Part shown: positions 41,038 through 49,062 of the stretch, one piece after another
Layout: each line of letters begins with the position of its first letter
Numbering within the stretch: the first letter of the stretch is position 1
Assembly (NCBI GenBank): GCA_000434295.1
Contig: HF994911.1
Coordinates: forward strand, 1 to 57,730
DNA: 57,730 bases
Source of the DNA: Acetobacter sp. CAG:977
GTDB taxonomy: Bacteria; Pseudomonadota; Alphaproteobacteria; CAAGCB01; CAG-977
Reading direction: 5' to 3'
Position numbers and translations under genes: made by a program
The notes under the pieces: model-generated
The model's input: the letters and a program-made list of their open reading frames with translations, nothing else
Database searches by the model: none
Told to the model about the DNA's origin: nothing

Positions 41038-43182
41038 ATGTATAATTTTCTTGCGAAATTCAAATTAAGCACGCGCGTATGTGTCGGTTTTGCCCTGTTG
41101 GGGGCTTATGCGGTACTGTTGAGCTTTGCAGGGATGTTTTCCGTCGGTGCCGTGCATCGCGAATATATGTCGGCGAATAATACGATAGAAAGCGTTCGTC
41201 GTCTTTCTTCGTTGGAAACGTCTTTGTTTTCCCTGAACCGTTTGCTGATGTATTTTTCCGAAAAAACAAGCGTTGAGGATGTTCAAAACATTCAAGACGC
41301 ATTGGCGGACTATGAAATCAGGATTTCGGAAATCGAACCGTATCTGGATGACCCCGATATAAAAGAAAAATATTTGGGAAATCTGAAAGCGTCAGTAAGC
41401 AAGTATCGCACCGATTTGGACGAGATGCTTACTTTGAGGGACAAAAGCGCCGTTGCGACGGAGAAAGTCCGTCTGTATGCAGGACAGGCTACCGAACGTT
41501 TATCCGCGATGATAGAAGAAGCGACGCTTCCGTCCGCGACGTTTGCTCTGAACGCGCTTCAGGAACAGCTTGATACGCTGACGGGGACGTTCGAAGCCGT
41601 TTCTATGGAAAAGAACGAAGCCGAAAAACAAAAACAGATTAATGAAGAATTGGAGGCTTTAAAGAAATCGGCAAATGCGGCGAAACAAGCCGAGATGGTC
41701 AATTCGAAGCAGTTGAAAGTCGTTTTGACGGCGATAGGAAATTTGGAAAACGAAGTCCGTTCGAAAATAAAGACGGATAAGTCGCTGACCGAAAAAGTCA
41801 AAACTGTTTTTCAATTTGGAAAAACCAATGCTTCATCGGTTAAAGAATTGATAGATTCGCTTGTTATGAATTCGGCTCATTTGATGACGGATGCCGAATC
41901 GTACAAACTGTTGTTTCAAAAGTTGTTTGTTTTGGCAGCGGGGTTTGCGGGTATTTTGACGTTTGTCTTGGCTTTTTTGTCGTTGTGGGGGATACGGTAT
42001 CCGTTATCCAGACTGATAGAAAATATGCGTGAAATCGCACGCGGGGACAGGTCTGTTTATATAAACTTTACGGATCGCAACGATGAGATCGGTTTGTTGG
42101 CGCAGGCGATGTCTGCTTTGTTGTCGAATCTAAGAGGGGACAGTGCGGCGTCATTGGGCAGCGGTGCGCCGTATGCGTCCGTATCGGACTATGTACCGTT
42201 GGGGGCTGCATCAGGCAGCGTTTCGGACGAAGCCGAACGGACGAACACGACGGAAGAAGGCAAAGACGACGAATTTGCATATTTCGGAGAAGGCGCCGGC
42301 GATGCGGAAAGCCAGCTTTACCGAATGTTGGCACTGGTCAAGCATATCCATACGGCGGCGGAAACGCTGTCCGTAGAAACGGGCGTTCATTTTTCGGCAT
42401 ATCAGAAACAATTTGATTCGCTGACGAATGTTTTGACGGTCTTGCTTAGGGAAACGGATCGCTTGTATGAACATTCAGGATTTTCTGAACTTAACGATTT
42501 TTCGATGTTGAGCGAACGGGCGGCACAGCAATCGGCGGCTTACAAAGAAAGTTCCGAAGAGCTTGCACGCCGCAATGAACAAGGGGCTCAAGCCTGTGAA
42601 TCCGTTATAAAACAAATAGATTCCATTAAACTTTTTTCTTCGGGTCTTTCGAATTGGGCTCATATTATGTCTGATTTGTCGGAAACGATACAGCGTATGT
42701 CATCGCAAACGAAGATATTGGCTTTGAATGCGTCGATAGAAGCTGCGAAAGCCGGAGATAAGGCGAAATTTTTCGGGAATTCTGTTTCGGAAATAAGGAA
42801 TCAGGCGCAACAAACGTCACTGACGGCCGATCAGCTGTTAGCGAATTTGCGCGATATGCAAAATGAAACGTTTGCCTTTTCAAAGGCCGTTGACGATGCC
42901 GTGAGCGACATCCGTTCCGTTTATACCCTGTCTTCTGAAACGGCGGCGTTGGCGGCGGCGCAACGGGGGAATTTCGGGGAACAGGAAGCCTTGTTAAAAT
43001 CCGTCGGCGACCGTGCGGCAGGTGTTGCGGAATATGCGGCAGGTTTGGGAAAAGTATTGGGAGGCATTTCCGATGCCGTCAGAAAAGCCGGCATTATTTT
43101 GCCGGATCTGAAAACCGAAACGGATGCGGTACAAAGAAATTTGTCCGAATTTATTTCCGAATTGCCGACCTATGAAGAATAA
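41038..43182 (+). CDS. Chemoreceptor-like (MCP/HAMP) membrane protein, diverged signalling tip
   Basis: A 714-residue protein. Membrane helices near residues 14-36 and 297-320 enclose a roughly 260-residue helical periplasmic domain; a HAMP domain (about 321-375, with RGDRSVYINFTDRNDEIGLL) follows, then an acidic linker and a long coiled coil. The hairpin tip SSQTKILALNASIEAAKAGD (about 555-575) matches the MCP core, but the next part, KAKFFGNSVSEIRNQA, departs from the usual GRGFAVVAxEVRxLA that binds CheA and CheW. No che genes are in the window. It may signal to another partner or be a remnant. It ends 17 bases from the convergent bamE. Confidence 0.8.
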   Translation: MYNFLAKFKLSTRVCVGFALLGAYAVLLSFAGMFSVGAVHREYMSANNTIESVRRLSSLETSLFSLNRLLMYFSEKTSVEDVQNIQDALADYEIRISEIEPYLDDPDIKEKYLGNLKASVSKYRTDLDEMLTLRDKSAVATEKVRLYAGQATERLSAMIEEATLPSATFALNALQEQLDTLTGTFEAVSMEKNEAEKQKQINEELEALKKSANAAKQAEMVNSKQLKVVLTAIGNLENEVRSKIKTDKSLTEKVKTVFQFGKTNASSVKELIDSLVMNSAHLMTDAESYKLLFQKLFVLAAGFAGILTFVLAFLSLWGIRYPLSRLIENMREIARGDRSVYINFTDRNDEIGLLAQAMSALLSNLRGDSAASLGSGAPYASVSDYVPLGAASGSVSDEAERTNTTEEGKDDEFAYFGEGAGDAESQLYRMLALVKHIHTAAETLSVETGVHFSAYQKQFDSLTNVLTVLLRETDRLYEHSGFSELNDFSMLSERAAQQSAAYKESSEELARRNEQGAQACESVIKQIDSIKLFSSGLSNWAHIMSDLSETIQRMSSQTKILALNASIEAAKAGDKAKFFGNSVSEIRNQAQQTSLTADQLLANLRDMQNETFAFSKAVDDAVSDIRSVYTLSSETAALAAAQRGNFGEQEALLKSVGDRAAGVAEYAAGLGKVLGGISDAVRKAGIILPDLKTETDAVQRNLSEFISELPTYEE

Positions 43183-43199
43183 AAAGAGACGCTAAGGAA

Positions 43200-43646
43200 T
43201 CAGGGTGATCTTTTTTTCTGTTCAAAGCGTCCGATATTTCCGATGAATTGCTCTATTAAAGACACGGAGTGTCCCGAAGTTTCGGTCTTGTCTTGGTCAA
43301 TAGCGACGGACATACCGTCACTCATATCCTTTTGCTGTATTTCCTGCAGGATGCCGTTATTGTCGAATTTCAACACGGTGATGTGCCGTTCCGTTTCTTT
43401 GGGCTTAAAGAAAGCGATGCGTTCTTGAACGGAGCTGATGTAAAGCCAGTATTCGCTGTCAAAGACGGTTTTTGAGGACGGCGTTCCGAGAATATTTTGG
43501 ACTTGAGTATAGGGAGTTTCGCCGATTTTAAGCAAGGCGAGTTTTTCGGGATCCGGCGAATCGCCGTGAGCATCCAACATAGGGGTGCAGGCGTTTAAAG
43601 ACAGAGCCAAGGCGATCAGTTTAAAAGTTTTCAGATTATGGATCAT
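43200..43646 (-). CDS. bamE: Outer membrane assembly lipoprotein BamE (SmpA/OmlA)
   Basis: A 148-residue lipoprotein. The signal ends in LALSLNAC with Cys20 as acylation site. The SmpA/OmlA fold is seen in KIGETPYTQVQNILGTPSSK, SEYWLYISS and ITVLKFDNNGILQEIQ. BamE is part of the complex that folds beta-barrel proteins into the outer membrane. The ATG at 43646 gives the correct signal peptide; its ribosome site is weak. It is divergent from yceD, a classic alphaproteobacterial arrangement. Confidence 0.88.
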   Translation of the reverse strand: MIHNLKTFKLIALALSLNACTPMLDAHGDSPDPEKLALLKIGETPYTQVQNILGTPSSKTVFDSEYWLYISSVQERIAFFKPKETERHITVLKFDNNGILQEIQQKDMSDGMSVAIDQDKTETSGHSVSLIEQFIGNIGRFEQKKRSP

Positions 43647-43721
43647 TTTCAAAAACCGTATTTTAAAAAGCCGAAACCGCGAGTAGAATACAGCGAAAAC
43701 AAAATGAAGGGAACCCTGCAA

Positions 43722-44246
43722 ATGCATCAGGCAAAGAATGAATTTTCACGTATAGCGGATGTTTCTCGGATACCGACAACGTCCATGGTTATGGATATAA
43801 CGGCGAATGCGTCGGAATGTAAAGCTTTGGCGGAACGTTTCGGGATTCCGTCGGTTGACGGGTTGACGGCGAAAGTTGTTTTAAAATCGCTGGGCGGCGG
43901 TCGCATTCGGGTCAGCGGAGAATTGGCGGCGCGGGTGAAACGGATCAGCGTTGTTTCTTTGGAAGAATTTGAAGAAGAGGTCAAAGACAGCTTCAGTGTT
44001 TTGTATGAGCCGGAAGGAGCCGAAATCTCATTGAGAACGAATGAGATTGATTTGGATGCGACGGAGGAAGAAGAAAAAGAAATAATAGAAGACGGCAAGA
44101 TAGACGTAGGAGAATTGGTTGCCGAATATTTGTCATTGGGATTGGATCCGTTTCCGCGCCGTTCGGGCGAGGAATTTATGCCGTACGGCGAAACAGAGAC
44201 ACGAGAGAACCCGTTTTCGGTTTTGGAAAAGCTCAAGAAGGATTAA
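43722..44246 (+). CDS. yceD: YceD/DUF177 family protein
   Basis: A 174-residue acidic cytoplasmic protein, linked in bacteria to 23S rRNA or ribosome maturation and almost always next to rpmF. The family tail is clear in DVGELVAEYLSLGLDPFPR. ATG 43722 is chosen because AAGGGAA (43707-43713) precedes it by eight bases; two in-frame ATG codons further upstream lack this. The gene begins the block yceD / rpmF / plsX / fabH / ihfA / merR. The cytochrome bc1 chaperone gene often found between bamE and yceD in this class is absent. Confidence 0.87.
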   Translation: MHQAKNEFSRIADVSRIPTTSMVMDITANASECKALAERFGIPSVDGLTAKVVLKSLGGGRIRVSGELAARVKRISVVSLEEFEEEVKDSFSVLYEPEGAEISLRTNEIDLDATEEEEKEIIEDGKIDVGELVAEYLSLGLDPFPRRSGEEFMPYGETETRENPFSVLEKLKKD

Positions 44247-44315
44247 AAGCTGAAGAAGGATTGAATTTTCTTGCAGTTTTGAAAAAATTTTTATATGACA
44301 TAGGTCTTGGTTTCG

Positions 44316-44336
44316 TATTCCCGCCAGGCGGGGGTA
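44316..44336. promoter_or_regulatory. GC-rich dyad in the rpmF leader
   Basis: CCCGCCAGGCGGG (44320-44332) is a perfect 13-base dyad, extended by G-U pairs to about ten base pairs in RNA. It lies about 45 bases before the rpmF start in an otherwise AT-rich gap. It may be an operator or leader hairpin. Confidence 0.4.
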
Positions 44337-44376
44337 TGAAAGATTGCGCTAATTCTTTGAAGAAAGAGACAGAACA

Positions 44377-44580
44377 ATGGCTACACCTCGTAGTAAAAAA
44401 TCAAAATCACGCCGCGACATGCGCCGTTCACATTTGGCTTTGGGAACGAATGCCGTTATGGAATGCCCGAATTGCGGGGAAATGAAACGTCCTCACAATG
44501 TGTGCTCCAGCTGCGGTTATTATGACGGCAAAGAAGTCGTCAAGCAGAAGATCGAAGAAGACGCTGTTTCCGAAGCGTAA
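44377..44580 (+). CDS. rpmF: Ribosomal protein L32
   Basis: A 67-residue basic protein of the large ribosomal subunit. SKKSKSRRDMRRSH is the family start, and CPNCG ... CSSCG forms a four-cysteine zinc ribbon. Gene order with yceD before and plsX after is standard in proteobacteria. It has a 130-base leader with a GC-rich dyad. Confidence 0.97.
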   Translation: MATPRSKKSKSRRDMRRSHLALGTNAVMECPNCGEMKRPHNVCSSCGYYDGKEVVKQKIEEDAVSEA

Positions 44581-44610
44581 GACGGACGAAACCTGATATA
44601 GGGGGCGATT

Positions 44611-45654
44611 GTGGAAACGAATCAGCCGCTTGTCCTTGCCCTGGATGCAATGGGCGGGGACAAGGCGCCCGACAGCGTTATTGGCGGTTTAAAGTCGGCA
44701 CTTCATAAATATCCTGACGTACAGTTTATTGTCTTTGGCGACGAAGGCAAAGTTATGCCGTATATGGAAAAATATGATGTAGATCCGAAACGCTATCGTT
44801 TTGTGCATACGCCGGATTACGTCCGCTCTGACGAAAAGCCTTCCGCGGCGGTTCGTTCAGGTCGCAAGTCAAGTCTTTGGCTTGCGATAGAATCCGTTAA
44901 GAACGGTGAAGCGGCGGCTGTTGTCAGCGCCGGGAACACCGGAGCTTTAATGGCTTTTTCCAAACTGATTCTGGGAACGATGCCCGGCATTCACCGTCCG
45001 GCGATAGTAACGGTTCTTCCGACTCGGACGGGCAGTTGCGTTATGCTGGATTTAGGGGCGAATGCGGAATGCGACGCGCGGAATTTGGTTGAATTTGCCG
45101 TTATGGGCGAAGTTTATTGCCGTGCCGTATTGAAACGCGAATGCCCGACGGTCGGTCTTTTGAATATCGGTTCGGAAGAAACCAAAGGTCGTGACGAAAT
45201 CCGCGAAGCGGCACATATTCTGAAAAATACTCCGTTGGGGCATGAATTTAAAGGCTTTGTCGAATCGGACGATATCGCCAAAGGAACCGTGGACGTATTC
45301 GTTACGGACGGTTTTTCCGGAAATATTGCGTTAAAAGCGATTGAAGGTACCGTAAAATTGATGCTCGGTTTGTTAAAGGACGCCGCGACCAGCAGTATTT
45401 TTTCAAAATTGGGCTTTTTGTTTGCGTTGCCGTCATTGCGGAAAATCAAAAAAAGCATGGATCCCCGTTTATATAACGGAGCGATGCTGATCGGATTGAA
45501 AGGCATCTCAATCAAAAGCCACGGAAACACGGATGCGTTTGGTTTTTTGAATGCCATCGGCGTTGCAATAGACACCGCACGGCACGATTTGGTCGGAAGC
45601 ATAGCCAAACAGCTTCCTTCGGTTGATTTGTTTGATAAGGAAAATACGAAATGA
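44611..45654 (+). CDS. plsX: Phosphate acyltransferase PlsX
   Basis: A 347-residue peripheral membrane enzyme making acyl-phosphate from acyl-ACP for phospholipid synthesis. LALDAMGGDKAPDSVIGG, VVSAGNTGALMAFS, LDLGANAECDARNLVEFA and VFVTDGFSGNIALKAIEG are family motifs. The start is a GTG at 44611, with AGGGGG before it. Its stop overlaps fabH in an ATGA junction, so the two are translationally coupled. Confidence 0.97.
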   Translation: METNQPLVLALDAMGGDKAPDSVIGGLKSALHKYPDVQFIVFGDEGKVMPYMEKYDVDPKRYRFVHTPDYVRSDEKPSAAVRSGRKSSLWLAIESVKNGEAAAVVSAGNTGALMAFSKLILGTMPGIHRPAIVTVLPTRTGSCVMLDLGANAECDARNLVEFAVMGEVYCRAVLKRECPTVGLLNIGSEETKGRDEIREAAHILKNTPLGHEFKGFVESDDIAKGTVDVFVTDGFSGNIALKAIEGTVKLMLGLLKDAATSSIFSKLGFLFALPSLRKIKKSMDPRLYNGAMLIGLKGISIKSHGNTDAFGFLNAIGVAIDTARHDLVGSIAKQLPSVDLFDKENTK

Positions 45655-46628
45655 CAATGTTGCGCTCGCGAATCATCGGGTTGGGGTCTTTTTTGCCTGA
45701 CCGTATCAGCACAAACGATGATATGGCCAAAATCGTAGACACCAGCGACGAGTGGATTGTTACCCGAACGGGGATTCGCCAGCGCCATTTCGCCGATGAA
45801 GGAATGTCTTCATCGTATATGGCAACAAAGGCCGCCGAAGAAGCTTTGAAAATGGCCGGTATAACGGGAAATGATTTGGACTTGATCGTGCTGGGCACGG
45901 TTACGCCGGATAAAACGTTCCCCGCAACGGCCGTGTATGTCCAAGCCGCTTTGGGGATGGAACACGGGTGCGCCTTTGACGTTGTGGCAGCGTGTTCCGG
46001 TTTTCTTTATGCCTTGAGAACGGCCGATAATATGTTGCGCATGGGGCAGGCTAAAACGGCATTGGTTATCGGCGTTGAAACATTGTCCCGCATTACAGAC
46101 TTTACGGACAGAAATACGTGCGTGTTGTTCGGTGACGGTGCCGGATGCGCCGTGTTGTGTGCAGAAGAAAGCAACGGTACTTCGGATGATCGCGGTGTTA
46201 TTGATACGTTGATTTATTCAGACGGTCGTTATGCTCCCGAACTGTGTTCGACGGGCGGTCCGTCAACGAACCATGATGTCGGCTATATTACCATGAACGG
46301 TCGCGAAGTATTTCGTCATGCCGCCGTTAATATGGCGGATGCGTCGGAAGAAATTTTGGCAAAGAACGGTATTTCGTTGGATCAGGTTGACTGGCTGATT
46401 CCGCATCAGGCGAACAGCCGTATTTTGGAAGCGACGGCAAAACGCTTGGGAATACCGATGGAAAAAGTGATTTCGACGGTCGGAGAACATGCGAATACGT
46501 CGGCGGCATCGATACCTTTGGCTTTGTCCGAAAGCTATAAAAGCGGAAAGATCAAAGAAGGCGATCTGTTGCTGTTACCCGGAATGGGGGCAGGCTTTAC
46601 GTGGGGAGCCAGCCTGATTCGGTTGTAA
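45651..46628 (+). CDS. fabH: 3-oxoacyl-ACP synthase III (KAS III)
   Basis: A 325-residue enzyme that starts fatty-acid synthesis by joining acetyl-CoA to malonyl-ACP. The catalytic triad is visible: Cys115 in VAACSGFLYAL, His in LIPHQANSRI and Asn in GEHANTSAASIPLAL. DEWIVTRTGIRQR is the N-terminal family segment and GMGAGFTWGA closes it. It overlaps plsX by four bases. Confidence 0.97.
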   Translation: MTMLRSRIIGLGSFLPDRISTNDDMAKIVDTSDEWIVTRTGIRQRHFADEGMSSSYMATKAAEEALKMAGITGNDLDLIVLGTVTPDKTFPATAVYVQAALGMEHGCAFDVVAACSGFLYALRTADNMLRMGQAKTALVIGVETLSRITDFTDRNTCVLFGDGAGCAVLCAEESNGTSDDRGVIDTLIYSDGRYAPELCSTGGPSTNHDVGYITMNGREVFRHAAVNMADASEEILAKNGISLDQVDWLIPHQANSRILEATAKRLGIPMEKVISTVGEHANTSAASIPLALSESYKSGKIKEGDLLLLPGMGAGFTWGASLIRL

Positions 46629-46675
46629 CAAAGGCGTGAAAAGCGCGTGATTTTCTATTTTTGTGACGCAAAATC

Positions 46676-46704
46676 TTGAAAAAGATAACAAATTCCCTTA
46701 AGCT
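46676..46704 (+). promoter_or_regulatory. Candidate promoter for ihfA
   Basis: TTGAAA (46676-46681), 17 bases, then TAAGCT (46699-46704), in the 111-base gap after fabH. The -10 is weak. Confidence 0.35.
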
Positions 46705-46739
46705 CATAAGATGAGGGCTGGTAAGGGAAGGATATATTC

Positions 46740-47045
46740 ATGGCTGAAACAAGTATAAAAAATGTTACGCGGGCAGAATTATCTGAAGCAATTTATCACG
46801 AAATAGGCTTGTCAAGCAGTGAGTCTGCTCACTTATTGGATCAGGTGCTGGAAGAGATATCCAAAGCGCTGGAAAAAGGTGAAACGGTAAAGCTTTCGTC
46901 TTTTGGGACGTTTTCTGTCCGGCAAAAGAAGATGCGCGTCGGTCGTAATCCGAAAACCGGTGTTGAAGTTCCGATTATGCCGCGTCGCATATTGTCGTTT
47001 CGGCCGTCTCAGATGTTAAAGAAACGCGTTAATTCCGAGAAATAA
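46740..47045 (+). CDS. ihfA: Integration host factor subunit alpha
   Basis: A 101-residue HU/IHF-fold DNA-bending protein. VTRAELSEAIYHEIGLS opens the helical body, KLSSFGTFSVRQK and GRNPKTGVEVPIMPRR form the beta arm with the intercalating Pro, and RILSFRPSQMLK ends it. It pairs with IHF-beta. GTAAGGGAAGG lies upstream. The next gene, merR-type, follows after five bases, as in other alphaproteobacteria. Confidence 0.95.
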   Translation: MAETSIKNVTRAELSEAIYHEIGLSSSESAHLLDQVLEEISKALEKGETVKLSSFGTFSVRQKKMRVGRNPKTGVEVPIMPRRILSFRPSQMLKKRVNSEK

Positions 47046-47050
47046 GATTA

Positions 47051-47464
47051 ATGGAAACGGATACGGAAACAGAAGATAAAAAGGCTGCCAGAGCGTTTCG
47101 TACGATTGCGGAAGTTTCCGAAGAATTAAACGTTCCGCAACATGTTTTGCGTTTTTGGGAAAAGAAGTTTGAAGAACTGGCTCCTGTTCAGCGCGGAGGC
47201 GGTCGCCGCTATTATCGTCCCGAAGATATAGCATTGCTGAAAAAAATCGAGTATTTGCTTTATAAAGAAGGCTATACGATAAAGGGCGTCCAAAAATTAT
47301 TAAAAGAAGGGCGCATCAATGCGGTCGCCGAAGGAGTTCAGCCGTCGGAAACGTCGGATGCGGAATCGGAAAAAGGTGCCGAATGCAAAGTGAATTCCGC
47401 TGCGTTGGACGCCGTGATTTCCGAATTGGAAGAGATTGCGGATCTACTAAAAAAAGCCGTTTAA
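47051..47464 (+). CDS. MerR-family transcriptional regulator
   Basis: A 137-residue DNA-binding protein. TIAEVSEELNVPQHVLRFWE is the MerR winged-helix recognition region and RRYYRPEDIALLKKIEYLLY the second half; the YTIKGVQKLLKE segment leads into a short coiled coil. No effector domain or cysteine pair for metal sensing is present. The regulator is usually found after ihfA in alphaproteobacteria; its target is unknown. It ends 60 bases before tRNA-Pro. Confidence 0.9.
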   Translation: METDTETEDKKAARAFRTIAEVSEELNVPQHVLRFWEKKFEELAPVQRGGGRRYYRPEDIALLKKIEYLLYKEGYTIKGVQKLLKEGRINAVAEGVQPSETSDAESEKGAECKVNSAALDAVISELEEIADLLKKAV

Positions 47465-47482
47465 AAATATAAAAAAATAGGC

Positions 47483-47512
47483 TTGCAATTCAAAAAACGG
47501 CGTATTATATTG
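47483..47512 (+). promoter_or_regulatory. Candidate promoter for tRNA-Pro
   Basis: TTGCAA (47483-47488) with an AT-rich -10 region tattatatt (47503-47511) ending 14 bases before the tRNA. The exact -10 register is uncertain. Confidence 0.4.
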
Positions 47513-47524
47513 CCCTTACTTTGA

Positions 47525-47601
47525 CGGAGCGTGGCGCAGTCTGGTAGCGCACTTGTATGGGGTGCAAGGGGTCGGAGGTTCGAATCCTCTCGCTCCGACC
47601 A
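47525..47601 (+). tRNA. tRNA-Pro (anticodon GGG)
   Basis: A 77-base tRNA. The acceptor CGGAGCG pairs with CGCTCCG, the T arm reads GGAGGTTCGAATCCTC, and the anticodon loop ATGGGGT (47557-47563) gives GGG. CCA is encoded. A terminator follows at once. Confidence 0.97.
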
Positions 47602-47605
47602 AAGT

Positions 47606-47634
47606 GAAAAGGCGGATGAAAATCCGTCTTTTTT
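47606..47634 (+). terminator. Terminator after tRNA-Pro
   Basis: aaggcggat pairs with atccgtctt (one G-U) around a short GAAA-type loop and is followed by T residues. Confidence 0.8.
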
Positions 47635-47662
47635 TGTAAGAAACCTTAAGGGCTCTGCTGTC

Positions 47663-48976
47663 GTGGAAAATGAAGAAGAAAGCAAACACCCTTTAAAATC
47701 GGCAGAAAACGGTTTTGCGTTGTTGCCGATTATTGTTTTTGTGGGGTTGTTTTTCGGGGCAGGGTTGCTTTTCGGCGATTTTTATGCTTTGCCGGTAACG
47801 TTTGTTTTTTTAATAGCGTTATTTGTAGCTTTTTTGCAAAACCGGGATCTGGGGTTTGAAAAAAAATTGGAAATCTGTGCCGGAGGAGCAGGAGATTCAA
47901 ACATAGTCATTATGTGTTTGATTTATCTGACGGCAGGCGGATTTGCCGGCATTGCAGAGGCTTCGGGCGGCGTTTCTTCGGTTGTTAATTTGTCGCTGTC
48001 TTTTATTCCCTCGCATTTTGCCGTTGTCGGGTTGTTTTTGTTGGGGTGCTTTATTTCCATGGCGATGGGAACGTCCGTCGGGACTGTAGCGGCATTGACT
48101 CCGATAGCTTTGGATGTCAGCGAAAAAACGGGCGGAAATTTGCCGATGTCCGTCGGTGCCGTGGTGTGCGGAGCGATGTTCGGCGATAATCTTTCTTTTA
48201 TTTCCGATACAACAATTGCCGCCGTTCGGACGCAGGGATGCGAAATGAAAGAAAAGTTTAAAGCCAATTTTGAAATCGTATTTCCTGCGGCTGTGTTGAC
48301 TGCAGTGGTTTTTTACGGTCTTTCTGTCGGAGAATCTTCGTTTCAACGCGAAAACCTGCCGTATGATTTTTGGCAGGCTTTGCCGTATTTGGGGATTTTG
48401 GCAGGAGCGCTTTGCGGTTTAAACGTTCTTGTGCTGTTGGCGTCGGGGACGGTTTTGTCGTCTTTGGCGGGGGTGCTGACGAACGGAATGTCGTTTAAGG
48501 AAGTTCTTTTTGCCATAGGGCAGGGAATGTCGGGAATGTATGAAATCTCGATTATTGCTCTGTTGGTGTCATGCATAGGGGCTTTGGTTCGTTATAACGG
48601 CGGCTTTCAATGGATATTGGGCTTTATTCAAAAAAAGATGTCGGGGTATGTCGGCGCGCAAAGCGGAATAGTTTTTTTAGTCGGATTTTTTGATGTGGCA
48701 ACGGCAAACAATACCGTTGCAATCGTTTTGGCAGGGCCGATGGCTAAACAGATTTCGGAAAAATACGGGATAACTCCGCAAAGAAGCGCGTCTTTGTTGG
48801 ATATATCGGGATCGGTGTTTCAGGGGCTTTTGCCGTACGGGGCTCAATTATTGTCTGCGGCAAAGCTTTCGGGAATAACGTCGGCCATGATTTTACCGTA
48901 TTTGTATTATCCTGTTTTTATGGGGATAAGCGCTTTTTTGTTTATTGTATTTTTTTCAAGAAAGAAGCTTGCTTGA
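47663..48976 (+). CDS. Na+/H+ antiporter, NhaC family
   Basis: A 437-residue inner-membrane protein with ten or more helices. ISMAMGTSVGTVAALTPIAL and CGAMFGDNLSFISDTTIAAV are the NhaC-family signatures, and DVATANNTVAIVLAGP lies in the second half. It likely exchanges sodium for protons. The start is taken as GTG 47663: the frame stays open upstream through tRNA-Pro, but homology begins after this point, and AAGGG stands about ten bases before. The final codons form part of the terminator hairpin. Confidence 0.85.
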   Translation: MENEEESKHPLKSAENGFALLPIIVFVGLFFGAGLLFGDFYALPVTFVFLIALFVAFLQNRDLGFEKKLEICAGGAGDSNIVIMCLIYLTAGGFAGIAEASGGVSSVVNLSLSFIPSHFAVVGLFLLGCFISMAMGTSVGTVAALTPIALDVSEKTGGNLPMSVGAVVCGAMFGDNLSFISDTTIAAVRTQGCEMKEKFKANFEIVFPAAVLTAVVFYGLSVGESSFQRENLPYDFWQALPYLGILAGALCGLNVLVLLASGTVLSSLAGVLTNGMSFKEVLFAIGQGMSGMYEISIIALLVSCIGALVRYNGGFQWILGFIQKKMSGYVGAQSGIVFLVGFFDVATANNTVAIVLAGPMAKQISEKYGITPQRSASLLDISGSVFQGLLPYGAQLLSAAKLSGITSAMILPYLYYPVFMGISAFLFIVFFSRKKLA

Positions 48977-48990
48977 GCTTCTTTTTCTTT
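48962..48990 (+). terminator. Terminator overlapping the end of the antiporter gene
   Basis: aagaagct (48962-48969) pairs with agcttctt (48976-48983) followed by T residues. The stem includes the last codons and the TGA. Confidence 0.75.
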
Positions 48991-48993
48991 GTT

Positions 48994-49022
48994 TTGCGGG
49001 AAAGATGAAAAGATGGTATAAT
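48994..49022 (+). promoter_or_regulatory. Promoter of the leucine-rich-repeat gene
   Basis: TTGCGG (48994-48999), a 17-base spacer and a perfect TATAAT (49017-49022), 40 bases before the start codon and directly after the previous terminator. Confidence 0.65.
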
Positions 49023-49062
49023 ATGCGCCGAATTTTGTTTCTTTCGGCGAAAGGGGAATCTG

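Noticed and set aside
44377..44580. Zinc-ribbon form of L32 as unusual for an alphaproteobacterium
   Set aside because: Both cysteine-containing and cysteine-free forms are known in the class, so this is not special.
47531..47662. Upstream extension of the antiporter gene into tRNA-Pro
   Set aside because: The first 44 codons lie in the tRNA and its terminator; homology begins after GTG 47663.
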